A model generated the notes under the pieces. The model saw only the letters and a program-made list of their open reading frames with translations. It ran no database searches and was not told the origin of the DNA. A DNA stretch of 36,289 bases, taken from an uncultured Pelagibacteraceae bacterium. GTDB taxonomy: Bacteria > Pseudomonadota > Alphaproteobacteria > Pelagibacterales > Pelagibacteraceae. Both the position numbers and the translations under genes were made by a program. The stretch's first letter is position 1; the number at the start of each line of letters is the position of its first letter. Below, in pieces: positions 17,387 through 27,585 of this stretch. Location of the stretch: positions 1-36,289 of the forward strand of contig CACKXQ010000009.1 of NCBI GenBank assembly GCA_902604245.1. Reading direction: 5' to 3'.

Positions 17387-18387
17387 TGGACTCTTATTTT
17401 TCAATATTATTTTCTGAAGTTTATAAAATTATATTTTTATTAGTACCTGTTCTAGTTTCTGTAGCAATGATAGTTTGGCTTGATAGAAGAGTTTGGGCCT
17501 TTGTACAAAAAAGAAGAGGACCTAATGTTGTTGGACCATTTGGTTTATTTCAATCATTAGCTGATGCATTAAAATATATCTTTAAAGAAATAATAATACC
17601 TGCAAGCTCAAACAAGCTTGTATTTGTATTAGCTCCAGTCGTGACAATGACACTAGCATTAATATCATGGGCTGTAATTCCATTTGGAGAAGATTTTGTT
17701 CTAGCTGACATCAATGTTGGTATTTTATATCTTTTTGCAGTTTCATCATTAGGTGTATATGGAATAATTATGGGTGGATGGGCTTCCAACTCTAAATACC
17801 CTTTTTTAGGTGCAATCAGATCTGCTGCGCAAATGGTATCATATGAAGTTTCAATAGGAGTCATAATAATCAATGTACTATTATGTGTTGGATCTTTAAA
17901 CTTAAGCGACATCGTCATGGCACAACAAAATTTATGGTTTGTAATTCCTTTGTTTCCTATGTTTGTAATTTTTTTTATTTCAGCACTAGCAGAAACAAAT
18001 CGTCCTCCATTTGATTTACCAGAAGCAGAAGCAGAATTAGTGGCAGGATATCAAACTGAATATTCAGGAATGATGTATGCTATGTTTTGGTTAGGGGAGT
18101 ATGCAAATATTTTATTAATGTGTGCAATGGGCTCAGTTTTATTTTTGGGTGGCTGGTTGTCTCCAATAGATGTCTTCCCATTTAATGCTGTTCCAGGTCC
18201 ATTTTGGTTAATCTTTAAAATATTATTTTTATTTATTTTATTTGCGTTAGTTAAAGCAACTGTTCCAAGATACAGATATGACCAATTAATGAAGCTTGGT
18301 TGGAAGATATTTCTCCCATTTTCACTGTTTTATGTTGTTTTAACTTCAAGTTTTTTACTATATTTTGACTTACTACCAGGGAAATAA
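17386..18387 (+). CDS. nuoH: NADH-quinone oxidoreductase subunit H
   Basis: A 333-residue membrane subunit with about eight helices that sits under the quinone chamber and couples redox to the proton path. Conserved loops are visible: [20 protein letters not shown] after helix 1, [14 protein letters not shown] in the middle and the acidic loop [20 protein letters not shown]. These contain the charged residues of the E-channel. The start shares its A with the nuoG stop (TAATG) and the stop is immediately followed by the nuoI ATG. Confidence 0.97.
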   Translation: MDSYFSILFSEVYKIIFLLVPVLVSVAMIVWLDRRVWAFVQKRRGPNVVGPFGLFQSLADALKYIFKEIIIPASSNKLVFVLAPVVTMTLALISWAVIPFGEDFVLADINVGILYLFAVSSLGVYGIIMGGWASNSKYPFLGAIRSAAQMVSYEVSIGVIIINVLLCVGSLNLSDIVMAQQNLWFVIPLFPMFVIFFISALAETNRPPFDLPEAEAELVAGYQTEYSGMMYAMFWLGEYANILLMCAMGSVLFLGGWLSPIDVFPFNAVPGPFWLIFKILFLFILFALVKATVPRYRYDQLMKLGWKIFLPFSLFYVVLTSSFLLYFDLLPGK

Positions 18388-18873
18388 ATGAAAATTTCAA
18401 GATTATTAAAAACTATATTCATGATTGATTTTGTGACTGGTTTATTAATTGCAATAAAAGAGACTTTTAAGACAAAAAAGACAATCAATTATCCTTTTGA
18501 AAAGGGATCTTTAGGAACAAGGTCTAGAGGGGAGCACGCTCTTAGGAGATACCCTAACGGTGAAGAAAGATGTATAGCGTGTAAGCTTTGTGAAGCTGTA
18601 TGTCCAGCGCAAGCTATTACAATTGAGTCAAAGGAAAGAGATGATGGTAGTAGAAAAACTGTAAGATACGATATTGATATGCTGAAGTGCATATACTGTG
18701 GTCTTTGTGAAGAGTCATGTCCTGTAGATGCAATTGTTCAAGGTCCTAATTTTGAATTTGCAACAGAGACGAGAGAAGAGCTTTATTATACAAAAGAAAA
18801 ACTCTTGGAAAATGGAGACAGGTGGGAAAACATTTTAGCCGCTAATATAAAGGCTGATAATTCTCACAGGTAA
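18388..18873 (+). CDS. nuoI: NADH-quinone oxidoreductase subunit I (N6a/N6b)
   Basis: A 161-residue subunit with two bacterial-type [4Fe-4S] motifs carrying clusters N6a and N6b. The first has C62, C65, C68 and C72 ([12 protein letters not shown]); the second has C101, C104, C107 and C111 ([12 protein letters not shown]). The N-terminal helix (about 5-30) is amphipathic and lies along the membrane. Length is standard for the alphaproteobacterial form. It begins directly after nuoH with no gap; nuoJ follows after 4 nt. Confidence 0.97.
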   Translation: MKISRLLKTIFMIDFVTGLLIAIKETFKTKKTINYPFEKGSLGTRSRGEHALRRYPNGEERCIACKLCEAVCPAQAITIESKERDDGSRKTVRYDIDMLKCIYCGLCEESCPVDAIVQGPNFEFATETREELYYTKEKLLENGDRWENILAANIKADNSHR

Positions 18874-18877
18874 TCTT

Positions 18878-19513
18878 ATGATTGCACACTCAGTTTTCTT
18901 CTATATTTTCTCCTTAATAGCTATTGTTTCTGCAGTCATGGTAACAGTATCAAAAAATACAGTTCACTCTGTATTTTTTTTAATTCTCGATTTCATTAGC
19001 ATATCCTGTTTGTTTATAATGATAGGTGCAGAATTTTTAGGAATGATAATGCTTATAGTTTATGTTGGGGCGGTTGCGGTTTTATTTTTATTCGTTGTAA
19101 TGATGTTAAACGTAGCTGAACAAAAAGGTCAGTGGTTTAGCTCAAGGTGGGATGGCGGAACCCATATACCGGTTGGTTTATTAGTTAGCTTAATTATTTT
19201 TTTTGAACTGATAATTGTAATTGGAGGATGGAAATATAAACCCGATTTATTAAATAGTCTTTCTATAAACATTTCTAATGAAGTCACTAATACTAGGTCT
19301 ATTGGAAATGTTTTATATACTGATTACATACTTCTGTTTCAAATTTCAGGAATGATACTGTTAGTTGCTATGATAGGAGCAATAGTTTTAACATATAGAG
19401 AAAGGGCCGGTGTTAAAAGACAAAGTTATATTAAGCAAATTTCTAGAGAAAGAGACGAAGGTGTTGATTTAGTTGAGGCTAAGAGAAATAAAGGAGTTAA
19501 AATAGATGCTTAG
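18878..19513 (+). CDS. nuoJ: NADH-quinone oxidoreductase subunit J
   Basis: A 211-residue membrane subunit with five predicted helices. The third helix holds the conserved [20 protein letters not shown] segment, whose local pi-bulge and glutamate/tyrosine residues take part in coupling. The C-terminal tail of about 40 residues is charged and cytoplasmic. The gene overlaps nuoK by 8 nt. Confidence 0.95.
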   Translation: MIAHSVFFYIFSLIAIVSAVMVTVSKNTVHSVFFLILDFISISCLFIMIGAEFLGMIMLIVYVGAVAVLFLFVVMMLNVAEQKGQWFSSRWDGGTHIPVGLLVSLIIFFELIIVIGGWKYKPDLLNSLSINISNEVTNTRSIGNVLYTDYILLFQISGMILLVAMIGAIVLTYRERAGVKRQSYIKQISRERDEGVDLVEAKRNKGVKIDA

Positions 19514-19817
19514 CATAGGTTTAGGACATTATTTAACATTAGCTGCAATTATATTTACTATTGGTGTTGTAGGTATTTTTCTCAATAGAAAAAATGTAAT
19601 AGTTATTTTAATGAGTATTGAGCTAATTTTACTTGCAGTAAATATAAACCTTGTTGCTTTCTCTATATTTATTAATGACTTAAGTGGTCAAATATTTACA
19701 CTATTTATTTTAACAGTTGCTGCTGCCGAGGCCGCTATCGGGTTAGCTATAATTGTAGTTTATTTTAGAAATTCAGACACAATAAGAGTTGAAGAGATTA
19801 AAAATTTAAAAGGATAA
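19506..19817 (+). CDS. nuoK: NADH-quinone oxidoreductase subunit K
   Basis: A 103-residue membrane subunit with three helices, homologous to MrpC and mitochondrial ND4L. The two conserved membrane glutamates needed for proton transfer are in [15 protein letters not shown] and in [13 protein letters not shown]. Length is typical. It overlaps nuoJ by 8 nt and precedes nuoL by 1 nt. Confidence 0.97.
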   Translation: MLSIGLGHYLTLAAIIFTIGVVGIFLNRKNVIVILMSIELILLAVNINLVAFSIFINDLSGQIFTLFILTVAAAEAAIGLAIIVVYFRNSDTIRVEEIKNLKG

Positions 19818-19818
19818 A

Positions 19819-21732
19819 ATGGAATACCTAATTTTATTTCTACCTCTAATAGGATCTGTAATTACTGGTTTTTTTGGAAAGAAAATAGGAGACAGAAATT
19901 CTCAAATTTTGACAAGCTCGTTTGTGAGTATTTCAGCAATACTCTCTTTATTTGTTTTGTATAAAGTTGTTAGTTTAGATTATTCAAACAATCTTGTTAT
20001 AGCTACCTGGATTAACTCCGGAACATTAAATGTTAATTGGTCGATAAAAATTGACTCATTATCAGCAGTTATGTTTGTTGTTGTAAATTTTGTTTCAGCT
20101 TTAGTGCATATTTACTCAATTGGTTACATGTCACACGATCCTCATAAAACAAGATTTATGGCATATTTATCATTGTTTACTTTTGCAATGTTAACTTTAG
20201 TAAGTTCTGATAACTTTATTCAACTATTTTTTGGTTGGGAAGGTGTAGGCTTATGCTCATATTTTTTAATTGGATTTTGGTTTAAAAAAGAGAGTGCAAA
20301 CAAGGCTGCAATAAAAGCTTTTGTTGTTAATAGAGTTGGTGATTTTGGTTTAGCGCTTGGAATTTTTCTGATTTTTTATATTTTTGGTACAGTCAATTAT
20401 GATGAGGTTTTTGAACAAATCCCAAATGTTTTAGATAAAAAAATAAATTTTATTGGTATTAACATAGAAATTATTGATTTGATTTGTTTACTTTTATTAA
20501 TCGGAGCAATGGGAAAATCAGCTCAATTTTTATTACATACTTGGTTGCCTGATGCTATGGAAGGCCCAACGCCAGTATCTGCATTAATTCACGCTGCAAC
20601 AATGGTAACTGCTGGAGTGTTTCTGATTGTCAGATGCTCGCCTGTATATGAATACTCTCCATTAGCTCTCACAACTATAACCATAATTGGAATGACCACC
20701 GCTTTCTTTGCAGCAACAGTTGCACTTGTCCAAAATGATATAAAAAAAATTATTGCTTATTCTACTTGTAGTCAATTGGGCTATATGTTTTTTGCTGCTG
20801 GAGTAGGAGCTTACAATGTGGCTATGTTTCATCTATTTACACATGCTTTTTTTAAGGCTTTGCTATTTTTAGGAGCTGGCGCTGTAATTCATTCATTTCA
20901 TGAAGAACAAGATATAAATAAAATGGGTGGTGTTATAAAGAAACTTCCATACACATATGTATTAATGCTCATTGGAACTCTGGCATTAACAGGTTTTCCT
21001 TTTTTATCAGGTTTTTATTCTAAAGATGCAATAATTGAATTTGCGTACCTAAGAGGGAATGGAGTTGGAATACTTGCAGCTTTTGTGGGTATTTTTACAG
21101 CTTTATTAACATCAATTTACTCTTGGAGACTTATTTTTAAAACATTCCATGGTGATTTTAACAACAAAGAACTTAGTGTTGATAAAATACACGAGTCTCC
21201 ATTAGTTATGATTGCTCCTTTAATTATTTTAGCAATAGGAGCTGTATTTGCAGGAATGGTGTTTAAAGATTTATTTATAGGGCATGAAATGGCATATGAA
21301 TTTTGGGGTCAATCTATAAAATTTTTAGAACCACTCAGCACAGATCATCCACCAACATGGTTTTTATTGTTAACGCCTATACTTGTTACCGCTGCAATTC
21401 CTTTTTCTTATTATTTATATCTAAAAAATAAAAACATTGTTAAAGGATTAAAAGAAATGAATGAACCATTTTATCAATTTTTATTTAAGAAATGGTACTT
21501 TGATGAAATATATGATTATTTATTTGTAAATCCTTCAAAAAGAATTGGAAAATTTTTATGGAAAAAAGTTGATGGATCCATAATAGATAAATTTGGTCCT
21601 GACGGAATTTCAAGTGTAATTAAAAATTTATCAATTAGAGCAGTCAAATTTCAATCTGGATTTATTTATCAATATGCATTTGTTATGTTGATTGGATTTT
21701 CAGTTTTACTGACAATACTTATATTAAACTAA
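19819..21732 (+). CDS. nuoL: NADH-quinone oxidoreductase subunit L (antiporter-like)
   Basis: A 637-residue distal antiporter-like subunit homologous to MrpA/ND5. It has about 14 core helices plus the long C-terminal lateral helix that runs along the membrane arm. Motifs seen are FFGWEGVGLCSYFLIGFW (conserved Glu of helix 5), LHTWLPDAMEGPTPVSALIH (helix 7-8 region with the broken helix), and KKIIAYSTCSQLGYMF. Shared ends with nuoK (1-nt gap) and nuoM (1-nt overlap) place it firmly in the operon. Confidence 0.97.
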   Translation: MEYLILFLPLIGSVITGFFGKKIGDRNSQILTSSFVSISAILSLFVLYKVVSLDYSNNLVIATWINSGTLNVNWSIKIDSLSAVMFVVVNFVSALVHIYSIGYMSHDPHKTRFMAYLSLFTFAMLTLVSSDNFIQLFFGWEGVGLCSYFLIGFWFKKESANKAAIKAFVVNRVGDFGLALGIFLIFYIFGTVNYDEVFEQIPNVLDKKINFIGINIEIIDLICLLLLIGAMGKSAQFLLHTWLPDAMEGPTPVSALIHAATMVTAGVFLIVRCSPVYEYSPLALTTITIIGMTTAFFAATVALVQNDIKKIIAYSTCSQLGYMFFAAGVGAYNVAMFHLFTHAFFKALLFLGAGAVIHSFHEEQDINKMGGVIKKLPYTYVLMLIGTLALTGFPFLSGFYSKDAIIEFAYLRGNGVGILAAFVGIFTALLTSIYSWRLIFKTFHGDFNNKELSVDKIHESPLVMIAPLIILAIGAVFAGMVFKDLFIGHEMAYEFWGQSIKFLEPLSTDHPPTWFLLLTPILVTAAIPFSYYLYLKNKNIVKGLKEMNEPFYQFLFKKWYFDEIYDYLFVNPSKRIGKFLWKKVDGSIIDKFGPDGISSVIKNLSIRAVKFQSGFIYQYAFVMLIGFSVLLTILILN

Positions 21733-23228
21733 TGAATTTTCCAATTTTATCTTCCTTAATTTTGCTACCTACAATAGGAGCTTTTTTTATATTATTCACA
21801 AAATCCACAAGTGGAAAATACCAAAGTTCCAAATATGTAGCTTTATTTATTTCTTTAGCAAATTTTTTATTATCTTTATATCTTTGGTATGTTTTTGATA
21901 AAAATTCAGCAGATTTTCAGTTTGTAGAAAATAGAGAATGGTTATCAGGATTTATAAATTATAAAGTTGGAATAGATGGTATTTCAATTTTATTTATAAT
22001 ATTAACAACTTTCATAACACCAATTTGTATTATTTCAGTTAATGCTACAATTACAAATAGACTTAAGGATTTCTTAATTGCCATATTAATAATGGAAACA
22101 TTTATGATTGGTGTTTTCTGCTCACTTGATCTAGTTGTATTTTATTTATTTTTTGAAGCAGGTCTTATACCAATGTTTTTAATAATTGGTATTTGGGGTG
22201 GAGAAAGAAGAGTCTACTCAGCCTTTAAATTTTTTCTGTACACTTTATTAGGATCAGTTCTTATGTTGGTTGCTATTATTGCTATTTATTGGATAACAGG
22301 AACTACTGATGTTGAAAAACTTTATGAACTTGGTATTCAGGTGGAATATCAAAATTTATTATGGCTAGCATTTTTTAGCTCTTTTGCAGTAAAAACTCCT
22401 ATGTGGCCGGTACATACTTGGCTGCCTGATGCTCATGTAGAGGCTCCAACTGTTGGATCTGTATTGCTAGCAGCAATATTGCTTAAAATGGCTGGATATG
22501 GATTTATTAGATTTTCGCTAGGATTATTTCCTATAGCTTCTGAAAATTTCACAATGTTAGTTTATATCTTAAGTTTAATTGCAATTATTTACACATCTCT
22601 GGTTGCTTTGATGCAGGAAGATATGAAAAAACTCATAGCATACTCCTCAGTTGCACATATGGGATTTGTAACATTAGGTATCTTCACAATGACTCAACAA
22701 GGTATTGAGGGAAGTATTTTTCAAATGATTAGTCATGGACTTGTATCTGCTGCACTTTTCTTGAGTGTTGGAGTTGTTTATGAAAGGCATAATACAAGAC
22801 TAATAAATAAATATGGTGGTTTAGTTTCCATAATGCCAAGATACGCAATTGTTTTTATGGTATTCACACTAGGAGCTTTAGGACTGCCTGGAACAACAGG
22901 TTTTATTGGAGAATTCTTAATTTTAATGGGTGCATTTGAAAAAAATATCCTAGTAGCGATGATTGCAAGTTTAGGAGTAATTTTAGGAGCAGCATATATG
23001 CTGTGGTTATTTAAAAGGGTTGTTTTCGGCAAAATTAATAACCAAGAGCTTAAAAGTATGAAAGATTTAAAAACTTTTGAAATTATCACTTTATCAGCTT
23101 TAGTAATACCAATTTTATTTTTTGGTTTTTATCCAGAGCCTTTAATGAATTCAATTGAAGCATCAGTCGAGAATACTTTAAATATGTACAACTTTGACTT
23201 AATTAACAATCTTGCATCAAAAGACTAA
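21732..23228 (+). CDS. nuoM: NADH-quinone oxidoreductase subunit M (antiporter-like)
   Basis: A 498-residue antiporter-like subunit homologous to MrpD/ND4, with about 14 helices. The helix 5 glutamate lies in YLFFEAGLIPMFLIIGIWGG. The helix 7 lysine lies in FAVKTPMWPVHTWLPDAHVE, and the KKLIAYSSVAHMGF segment near residue 298 marks the following helices. All are conserved proton-path residues. It overlaps nuoL and nuoN by one base each. Confidence 0.97.
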   Translation: MNFPILSSLILLPTIGAFFILFTKSTSGKYQSSKYVALFISLANFLLSLYLWYVFDKNSADFQFVENREWLSGFINYKVGIDGISILFIILTTFITPICIISVNATITNRLKDFLIAILIMETFMIGVFCSLDLVVFYLFFEAGLIPMFLIIGIWGGERRVYSAFKFFLYTLLGSVLMLVAIIAIYWITGTTDVEKLYELGIQVEYQNLLWLAFFSSFAVKTPMWPVHTWLPDAHVEAPTVGSVLLAAILLKMAGYGFIRFSLGLFPIASENFTMLVYILSLIAIIYTSLVALMQEDMKKLIAYSSVAHMGFVTLGIFTMTQQGIEGSIFQMISHGLVSAALFLSVGVVYERHNTRLINKYGGLVSIMPRYAIVFMVFTLGALGLPGTTGFIGEFLILMGAFEKNILVAMIASLGVILGAAYMLWLFKRVVFGKINNQELKSMKDLKTFEIITLSALVIPILFFGFYPEPLMNSIEASVENTLNMYNFDLINNLASKD

Positions 23229-24643
23229 TGGAAAATTTTCAATATATATTACCTGAAATCTTCATATCGGTATCTATTATGCTATTTTTACTAGTTGGAG
23301 TTTTCAAAAAAAATAGCGCAAATTTAATTTATAATTTATCTAATATATCGCTAGTTATTTTATTGGCACTAATAATAAATCTCAGCTCATTAGATACAAC
23401 TTACTTATTCAATAAGTCATATTTAATAGACAATTTATCTAATTATATGAAGATTATACTTGTTGGATCTGGAATTTTTGTAATGCTAACTGGATCTAAA
23501 TATATCCAAGTTATCAATTTAAATAAAATTGAATACCCTATCCTCATTCTAAGCAGCATTTTGGGAATGATGATAATGATAAGCTCAAATGATTTAATTG
23601 TTTTTTACATGGGCCTTGAACTACAATCATTAGCTTTGTATGTTCTTGCATCTTTTAATAGAGACAATTTACTTTCTACAGAATCTGGACTAAAATATTT
23701 CGTTCTTAGCGCATTATCATCTGGATTATTATTGTATGGGTGTTCATTAACTTATGGATTTTCTGAAAGTACAAATTTTGATCAAATATTTATAAACTCT
23801 ACTGAATTTAATTATGGTACCACGTTTGGCATAGTCTTTATTTTAGTTGGTCTTGCATTTAAAATATCAGCAGTACCTTTTCATATGTGGGCTCCAGATG
23901 TTTACCAAGGCTCCCCAACATCTGTAACATTATTCTTTGCTATACTTCCAAAAATAGCTGCGCTCTCTGTATTCATTAAGTTTTTGTACACACCTTTTGC
24001 TAATATGAATGATCAGTGGCAAACTATAATTGTATTTATTTCAATAGCTTCAATGATATTTGGTGCTGTTGCAGCCATAGGTCAAAAAAATTTAAAAAGG
24101 TTAATTGCTTATAGTTCAATCAGTCATATGGGCTATGCGTTGGCTGGATTAGCAACAGTTAGCAACCAAGGAATACAAAGTTCTATTACTTATATATCTA
24201 TTTATTTAGTAATGAATTTAGCCTTTTTTAGCTGCTTATTTATGCTTAAGAGAAATGATAAATATTATGAGAATATAGAGGACTTATCAGGACTTTCTAA
24301 AAAACACCCAATTTTGTCTTTCTCGTTGTTGATAGTTTTATTTTCTTTAGCTGGAATACCTCCACTAGCAGGATTCTTTGCAAAATTTTATGTTTTTTTA
24401 GCTGTTATAGAACAGTCAATGTATTTTTTAGCAATTGTTGGATTATTAGCAACTGTAGTTGCAGCTTTTTATTATCTAAGAATTATAAAAATTATATATT
24501 TCGATCCAGAAAAGGAAGAATACGAAATATCTCATAATCTAGGATTAAAAATTACTTTGGCTATTTCAACAATATTTATTTTAGCATACTTTATATATCC
24601 GAGCGGCATAACAGAAATAGTATCTAAAATTACTATGATCTAA
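23228..24643 (+). CDS. nuoN: NADH-quinone oxidoreductase subunit N (antiporter-like)
   Basis: A 471-residue antiporter-like subunit homologous to ND2, with about 14 helices. Conserved parts are FYMGLELQSLALYVL (helix 5 Glu), FKISAVPFHMWAPDVYQGSP (helix 7 Lys and the broken helix) and KNLKRLIAYSSISHMGY. This is the last nuo gene. Its stop shares one base with the birA start, so the operon continues into unrelated housekeeping genes. Confidence 0.97.
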   Translation: MENFQYILPEIFISVSIMLFLLVGVFKKNSANLIYNLSNISLVILLALIINLSSLDTTYLFNKSYLIDNLSNYMKIILVGSGIFVMLTGSKYIQVINLNKIEYPILILSSILGMMIMISSNDLIVFYMGLELQSLALYVLASFNRDNLLSTESGLKYFVLSALSSGLLLYGCSLTYGFSESTNFDQIFINSTEFNYGTTFGIVFILVGLAFKISAVPFHMWAPDVYQGSPTSVTLFFAILPKIAALSVFIKFLYTPFANMNDQWQTIIVFISIASMIFGAVAAIGQKNLKRLIAYSSISHMGYALAGLATVSNQGIQSSITYISIYLVMNLAFFSCLFMLKRNDKYYENIEDLSGLSKKHPILSFSLLIVLFSLAGIPPLAGFFAKFYVFLAVIEQSMYFLAIVGLLATVVAAFYYLRIIKIIYFDPEKEEYEISHNLGLKITLAISTIFILAYFIYPSGITEIVSKITMI

Positions 24644-25167
24644 TGAAATTAAAAAAATATTTATACAAAAAAGTCGAAAGCACTAACAATGTAGCGCTAA
24701 GATTAATTAAGCAAGGCAATCAAAGTGGAATAATTTTAGCAGATCTACAAACAAAAGGTAAAGGACAAAGAAAAAATAAATGGATATCTATAAAAGGTAA
24801 TTTGTTTTTGTCAGTCTTCTTTGAAATTAGTAAAAAAATATCCTTAACAAAAATAATAAATTTAAATTTAAAAATAATTAAAAAAATAGTATTTAAAAAA
24901 ATAAATACTTTAATTTTAATTAAAAAACCTAATGATATATTAATAAATAAAAAAAAGGTCTGTGGAATTTTACAAGAGACAATTTTTATGCAGAATAGAA
25001 AATACTTAATCGTAGGAATTGGAATTAATGTTTCTAGTAGTCCAAAAATTAATAATTATCCAACTACATTTTTAAATAATTATACAAATAAAAAATTAAA
25101 AAGGCTTGAATTATTTAAAGAAATTAAATTGCTGTATGAAAAAAACCTACACTCATTTGGAGTTTAA
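24643..25167 (+). CDS. birA: Biotin-[acetyl-CoA-carboxylase] ligase, minimal catalytic form
   Basis: A 174-residue protein that should attach biotin to the carboxyl carrier protein via biotinyl-AMP. Visible motifs are VESTNN (11-16), the adenylate loop GKGQRKNKW (39-47, normally GRGRxGRxW), KKPNDIL with the biotin-site K95, GILQE (108-112) and GIGINV (125-130). There is no N-terminal DNA-binding domain and almost no C-terminal SH3-like domain, so it is shorter than ordinary monofunctional ligases of about 230-260 residues. Lys and Ile are extremely abundant. It overlaps nuoN by one base and precedes coaX by 3 nt. It cannot act as a DNA-binding repressor. Confidence 0.87.
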   Translation: MKLKKYLYKKVESTNNVALRLIKQGNQSGIILADLQTKGKGQRKNKWISIKGNLFLSVFFEISKKISLTKIINLNLKIIKKIVFKKINTLILIKKPNDILINKKKVCGILQETIFMQNRKYLIVGIGINVSSSPKINNYPTTFLNNYTNKKLKRLELFKEIKLLYEKNLHSFGV

Positions 25168-25170
25168 TAT

Positions 25171-25911
25171 ATGTATTTAATTGGAGATATTGGAAATACT
25201 GCAATTAAAATTTGTTTATTTAATAACAATTTAAAATTGATCAAAAATATTAAAATTCATAAGAAAAATTTAAACAAAAAATTTATTCATAAAAAATTAT
25301 TATTTTTAAGAAAATATAATTCTAAATTAAGAAAAGTACTCTTTAGCTCGGTTGTCCCCAACTCTTATAAAATAATAAAAAAAACCATTAAAGAAATTAC
25401 TAAATTAAACTGTGTCGAATTAAAAACATGTAATTTAAAAAAATTTATAAATATAAAAGTCAATAGAAAACAAATTGGTTCTGATCGTTTAGCTAATGCG
25501 ATTGCAGTTATTGATAGTAGGTTTAATTATATTATAGTCGATTTTGGAACGGCTACCAATTTTGATATTGTTATTAAAAAAGATTATATTGGTGGTGTTT
25601 TAGCACCGGGTGTAGAACTTTCCTTGAAAAACTTAATAGATAAAGCCTCTTTAATACCTAAAATTAAGCTAGAAAAGACAGCAAATGTCATTGGCAAAAA
25701 CACTAAAACTGCTGTAAGAGCTGGTTTTTATCATGGTTATACTGGCTTAATTGAAAATATAATTAAACTTATTTTAAAACAAACTAGAAAAAAGTTTAAA
25801 ATTATACTTACAGGTGGATTTGCACACTTATTTAAATCATCAATTAAGGGTATTAAAACGGTTGATAAAAATTTAACAATTAAAGGTATCTTAAGAGTAG
25901 CTATAAATTAA
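25171..25911 (+). CDS. coaX: Type III pantothenate kinase
   Basis: A 246-residue ASKHA-fold kinase catalysing the first step of coenzyme A synthesis (pantothenate to 4'-phosphopantothenate). Seen are the phosphate-1 motif GDIGNT (5-10), the pantothenate-site GSDR (103-106), the phosphate-2 motif DFGTAT (124-129) and GGVLAPGVELSLKNL (141-155), all as in CoaX. The birA-coaX pairing is common in bacteria; Bvg accessory factor is the same fold. Composition is very A-rich, like birA. RNase J follows after 7 nt. Confidence 0.94.
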   Translation: MYLIGDIGNTAIKICLFNNNLKLIKNIKIHKKNLNKKFIHKKLLFLRKYNSKLRKVLFSSVVPNSYKIIKKTIKEITKLNCVELKTCNLKKFINIKVNRKQIGSDRLANAIAVIDSRFNYIIVDFGTATNFDIVIKKDYIGGVLAPGVELSLKNLIDKASLIPKIKLEKTANVIGKNTKTAVRAGFYHGYTGLIENIIKLILKQTRKKFKIILTGGFAHLFKSSIKGIKTVDKNLTIKGILRVAIN

Positions 25912-25918
25912 AAAAATT

Positions 25919-27577
25919 ATGAAAGATGAATTATTATTTTGTCCTCTAGGAGGATCTGGTGAAATAGGAATGAACATGAACCTATTTGCATATGGTAAGC
26001 CAGACAATCAAAAATGGATTATTGTTGATATTGGTGTTACATTCGCAGATGATACAGTACCTGGTGTTGATATCATATATCCAGATCCAGGATTTATAAT
26101 AGATAAAAAAGATGATTTGCTAGGTATAGTCCTAACACATGCTCATGAAGATCATATTGGAGCTATTGCTCATGTTTGGCCAAAATTAAAATGTAAAATT
26201 TATGCTACACCTTTTACCTCAGTATTAATTACTGAAAAATTTAAAGAAAAAAAAATTGATATAACTGGTTTTTTAAAAATAGTAGAACTTAATAGTACAA
26301 TTAATCTAGATCCCTTTAAGATAGAGTTTGTTACACTTACTCATTCAATATTAGAACCTAATGGTCTTAAAATACAAACACCAGCTGGAAATATACTACA
26401 TACCGGAGATTGGAAATGCGATCCAGATCCTTTGATAGGTGGAAACATAAACTCAGAAAGATTAAAGGAAATAGGCAATGAAGGTGTATTAGCCATGATT
26501 TGTGACTCTACAAATGTATTTAGTGCAGGTAGAGCAGGGTCTGAACTTGATGTGCGTAAAAATTTACTTAAGGTTTTTGAAAGATTAAAAAAAAGAATAA
26601 TCGTTACTTCATTTGCATCTAATGTAGCAAGAATGGAAACTGTTTTTTATTGTGCAGAACAAACTGGTAGACATATTTCACTAGTTGGAAGATCGATGCA
26701 CAGAATATTTAAAGCAGCAAGACAATGTGGTTATCTTAAGAATGTTATTGATCCTATAGACTCAAGAGATGCAAAAAATATATCTAGAGAAAAAATTGTT
26801 TATTTGTGTACCGGAAGTCAAGGCGAACCAATGGGAGCTATGAATAGGATAGTTAAATATACTCACCCAGATGTCTATATAGAAAGAAATGATGCTGTAG
26901 TTTTTTCTTCGAAAATTATACCAGGAAACGAGAAGAAATTGTATAAGTTACATAATAATTTAGTCAAAGAAGGTATTGAAGTAATATCTGAAGACAATGA
27001 ATATATTCACGTTTCTGGACATCCTAACCGTGAAGACCTTAGAGATATGTATAATTGGATTAAACCAAAAGCTGTTATTCCAGTTCATGGAGAACATAGA
27101 CACATGATGGAGCACATTGAATTTGCAAAAGAAATGCAAGTTAAATACCCAGTTCAAGTAGAAAACGGTGATATTGTTAAGCTGTATCCTGGAGAAAAAC
27201 CAGAGGTCTATGACAAAGCACCAAGTGGAAGAGTTTATTTAGATGGAAATGTTCCAGTAGAGGAAGACTCTAGATCAATAAAAGAAAGAAGAAATATTTC
27301 ATCAAATGGATTTTTAGAAGCCACAATTATGATTACATCAAAAGGAAATATTCATAATAAACCTTTGGTAACTTTTAGAGGTCTACCAGTATATGAGAAT
27401 GATGAGTTTATTTATGGATTAGAGGAAGAAATAGAAAGAACCATTAAAACATTTTCATTAAACAACACAAAACAACAAGATAATATCATAGATGCTCTTA
27501 AAATAACTTGTCGTAAATTTTCAAAAGAAAAAACTGGGAAAAAACCACTAACAAATATAAACTTGGTAAGAATTTAA
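25919..27577 (+). CDS. rnj: Ribonuclease J, metallo-beta-lactamase nuclease
   Basis: A 552-residue beta-CASP RNase with endonuclease and 5'-3' exonuclease potential, used in RNA maturation and decay and typical of Alphaproteobacteria. The zinc motif HAHEDH (74-79) and a downstream HTGDWKCDPD supply metal ligands. The beta-CASP domain contains CTGSQGEPMGAM, and the third histidine block lies in VHVSGH-like IHVSGHPNREDL and IPVHGEHRHM. A C-terminal domain after about 450 is present. No key residue is missing. It lies between coaX and proS, with 7- and 8-nt gaps. Confidence 0.95.
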   Translation: MKDELLFCPLGGSGEIGMNMNLFAYGKPDNQKWIIVDIGVTFADDTVPGVDIIYPDPGFIIDKKDDLLGIVLTHAHEDHIGAIAHVWPKLKCKIYATPFTSVLITEKFKEKKIDITGFLKIVELNSTINLDPFKIEFVTLTHSILEPNGLKIQTPAGNILHTGDWKCDPDPLIGGNINSERLKEIGNEGVLAMICDSTNVFSAGRAGSELDVRKNLLKVFERLKKRIIVTSFASNVARMETVFYCAEQTGRHISLVGRSMHRIFKAARQCGYLKNVIDPIDSRDAKNISREKIVYLCTGSQGEPMGAMNRIVKYTHPDVYIERNDAVVFSSKIIPGNEKKLYKLHNNLVKEGIEVISEDNEYIHVSGHPNREDLRDMYNWIKPKAVIPVHGEHRHMMEHIEFAKEMQVKYPVQVENGDIVKLYPGEKPEVYDKAPSGRVYLDGNVPVEEDSRSIKERRNISSNGFLEATIMITSKGNIHNKPLVTFRGLPVYENDEFIYGLEEEIERTIKTFSLNNTKQQDNIIDALKITCRKFSKEKTGKKPLTNINLVRI

Positions 27578-27585
27578 ATAATAAA

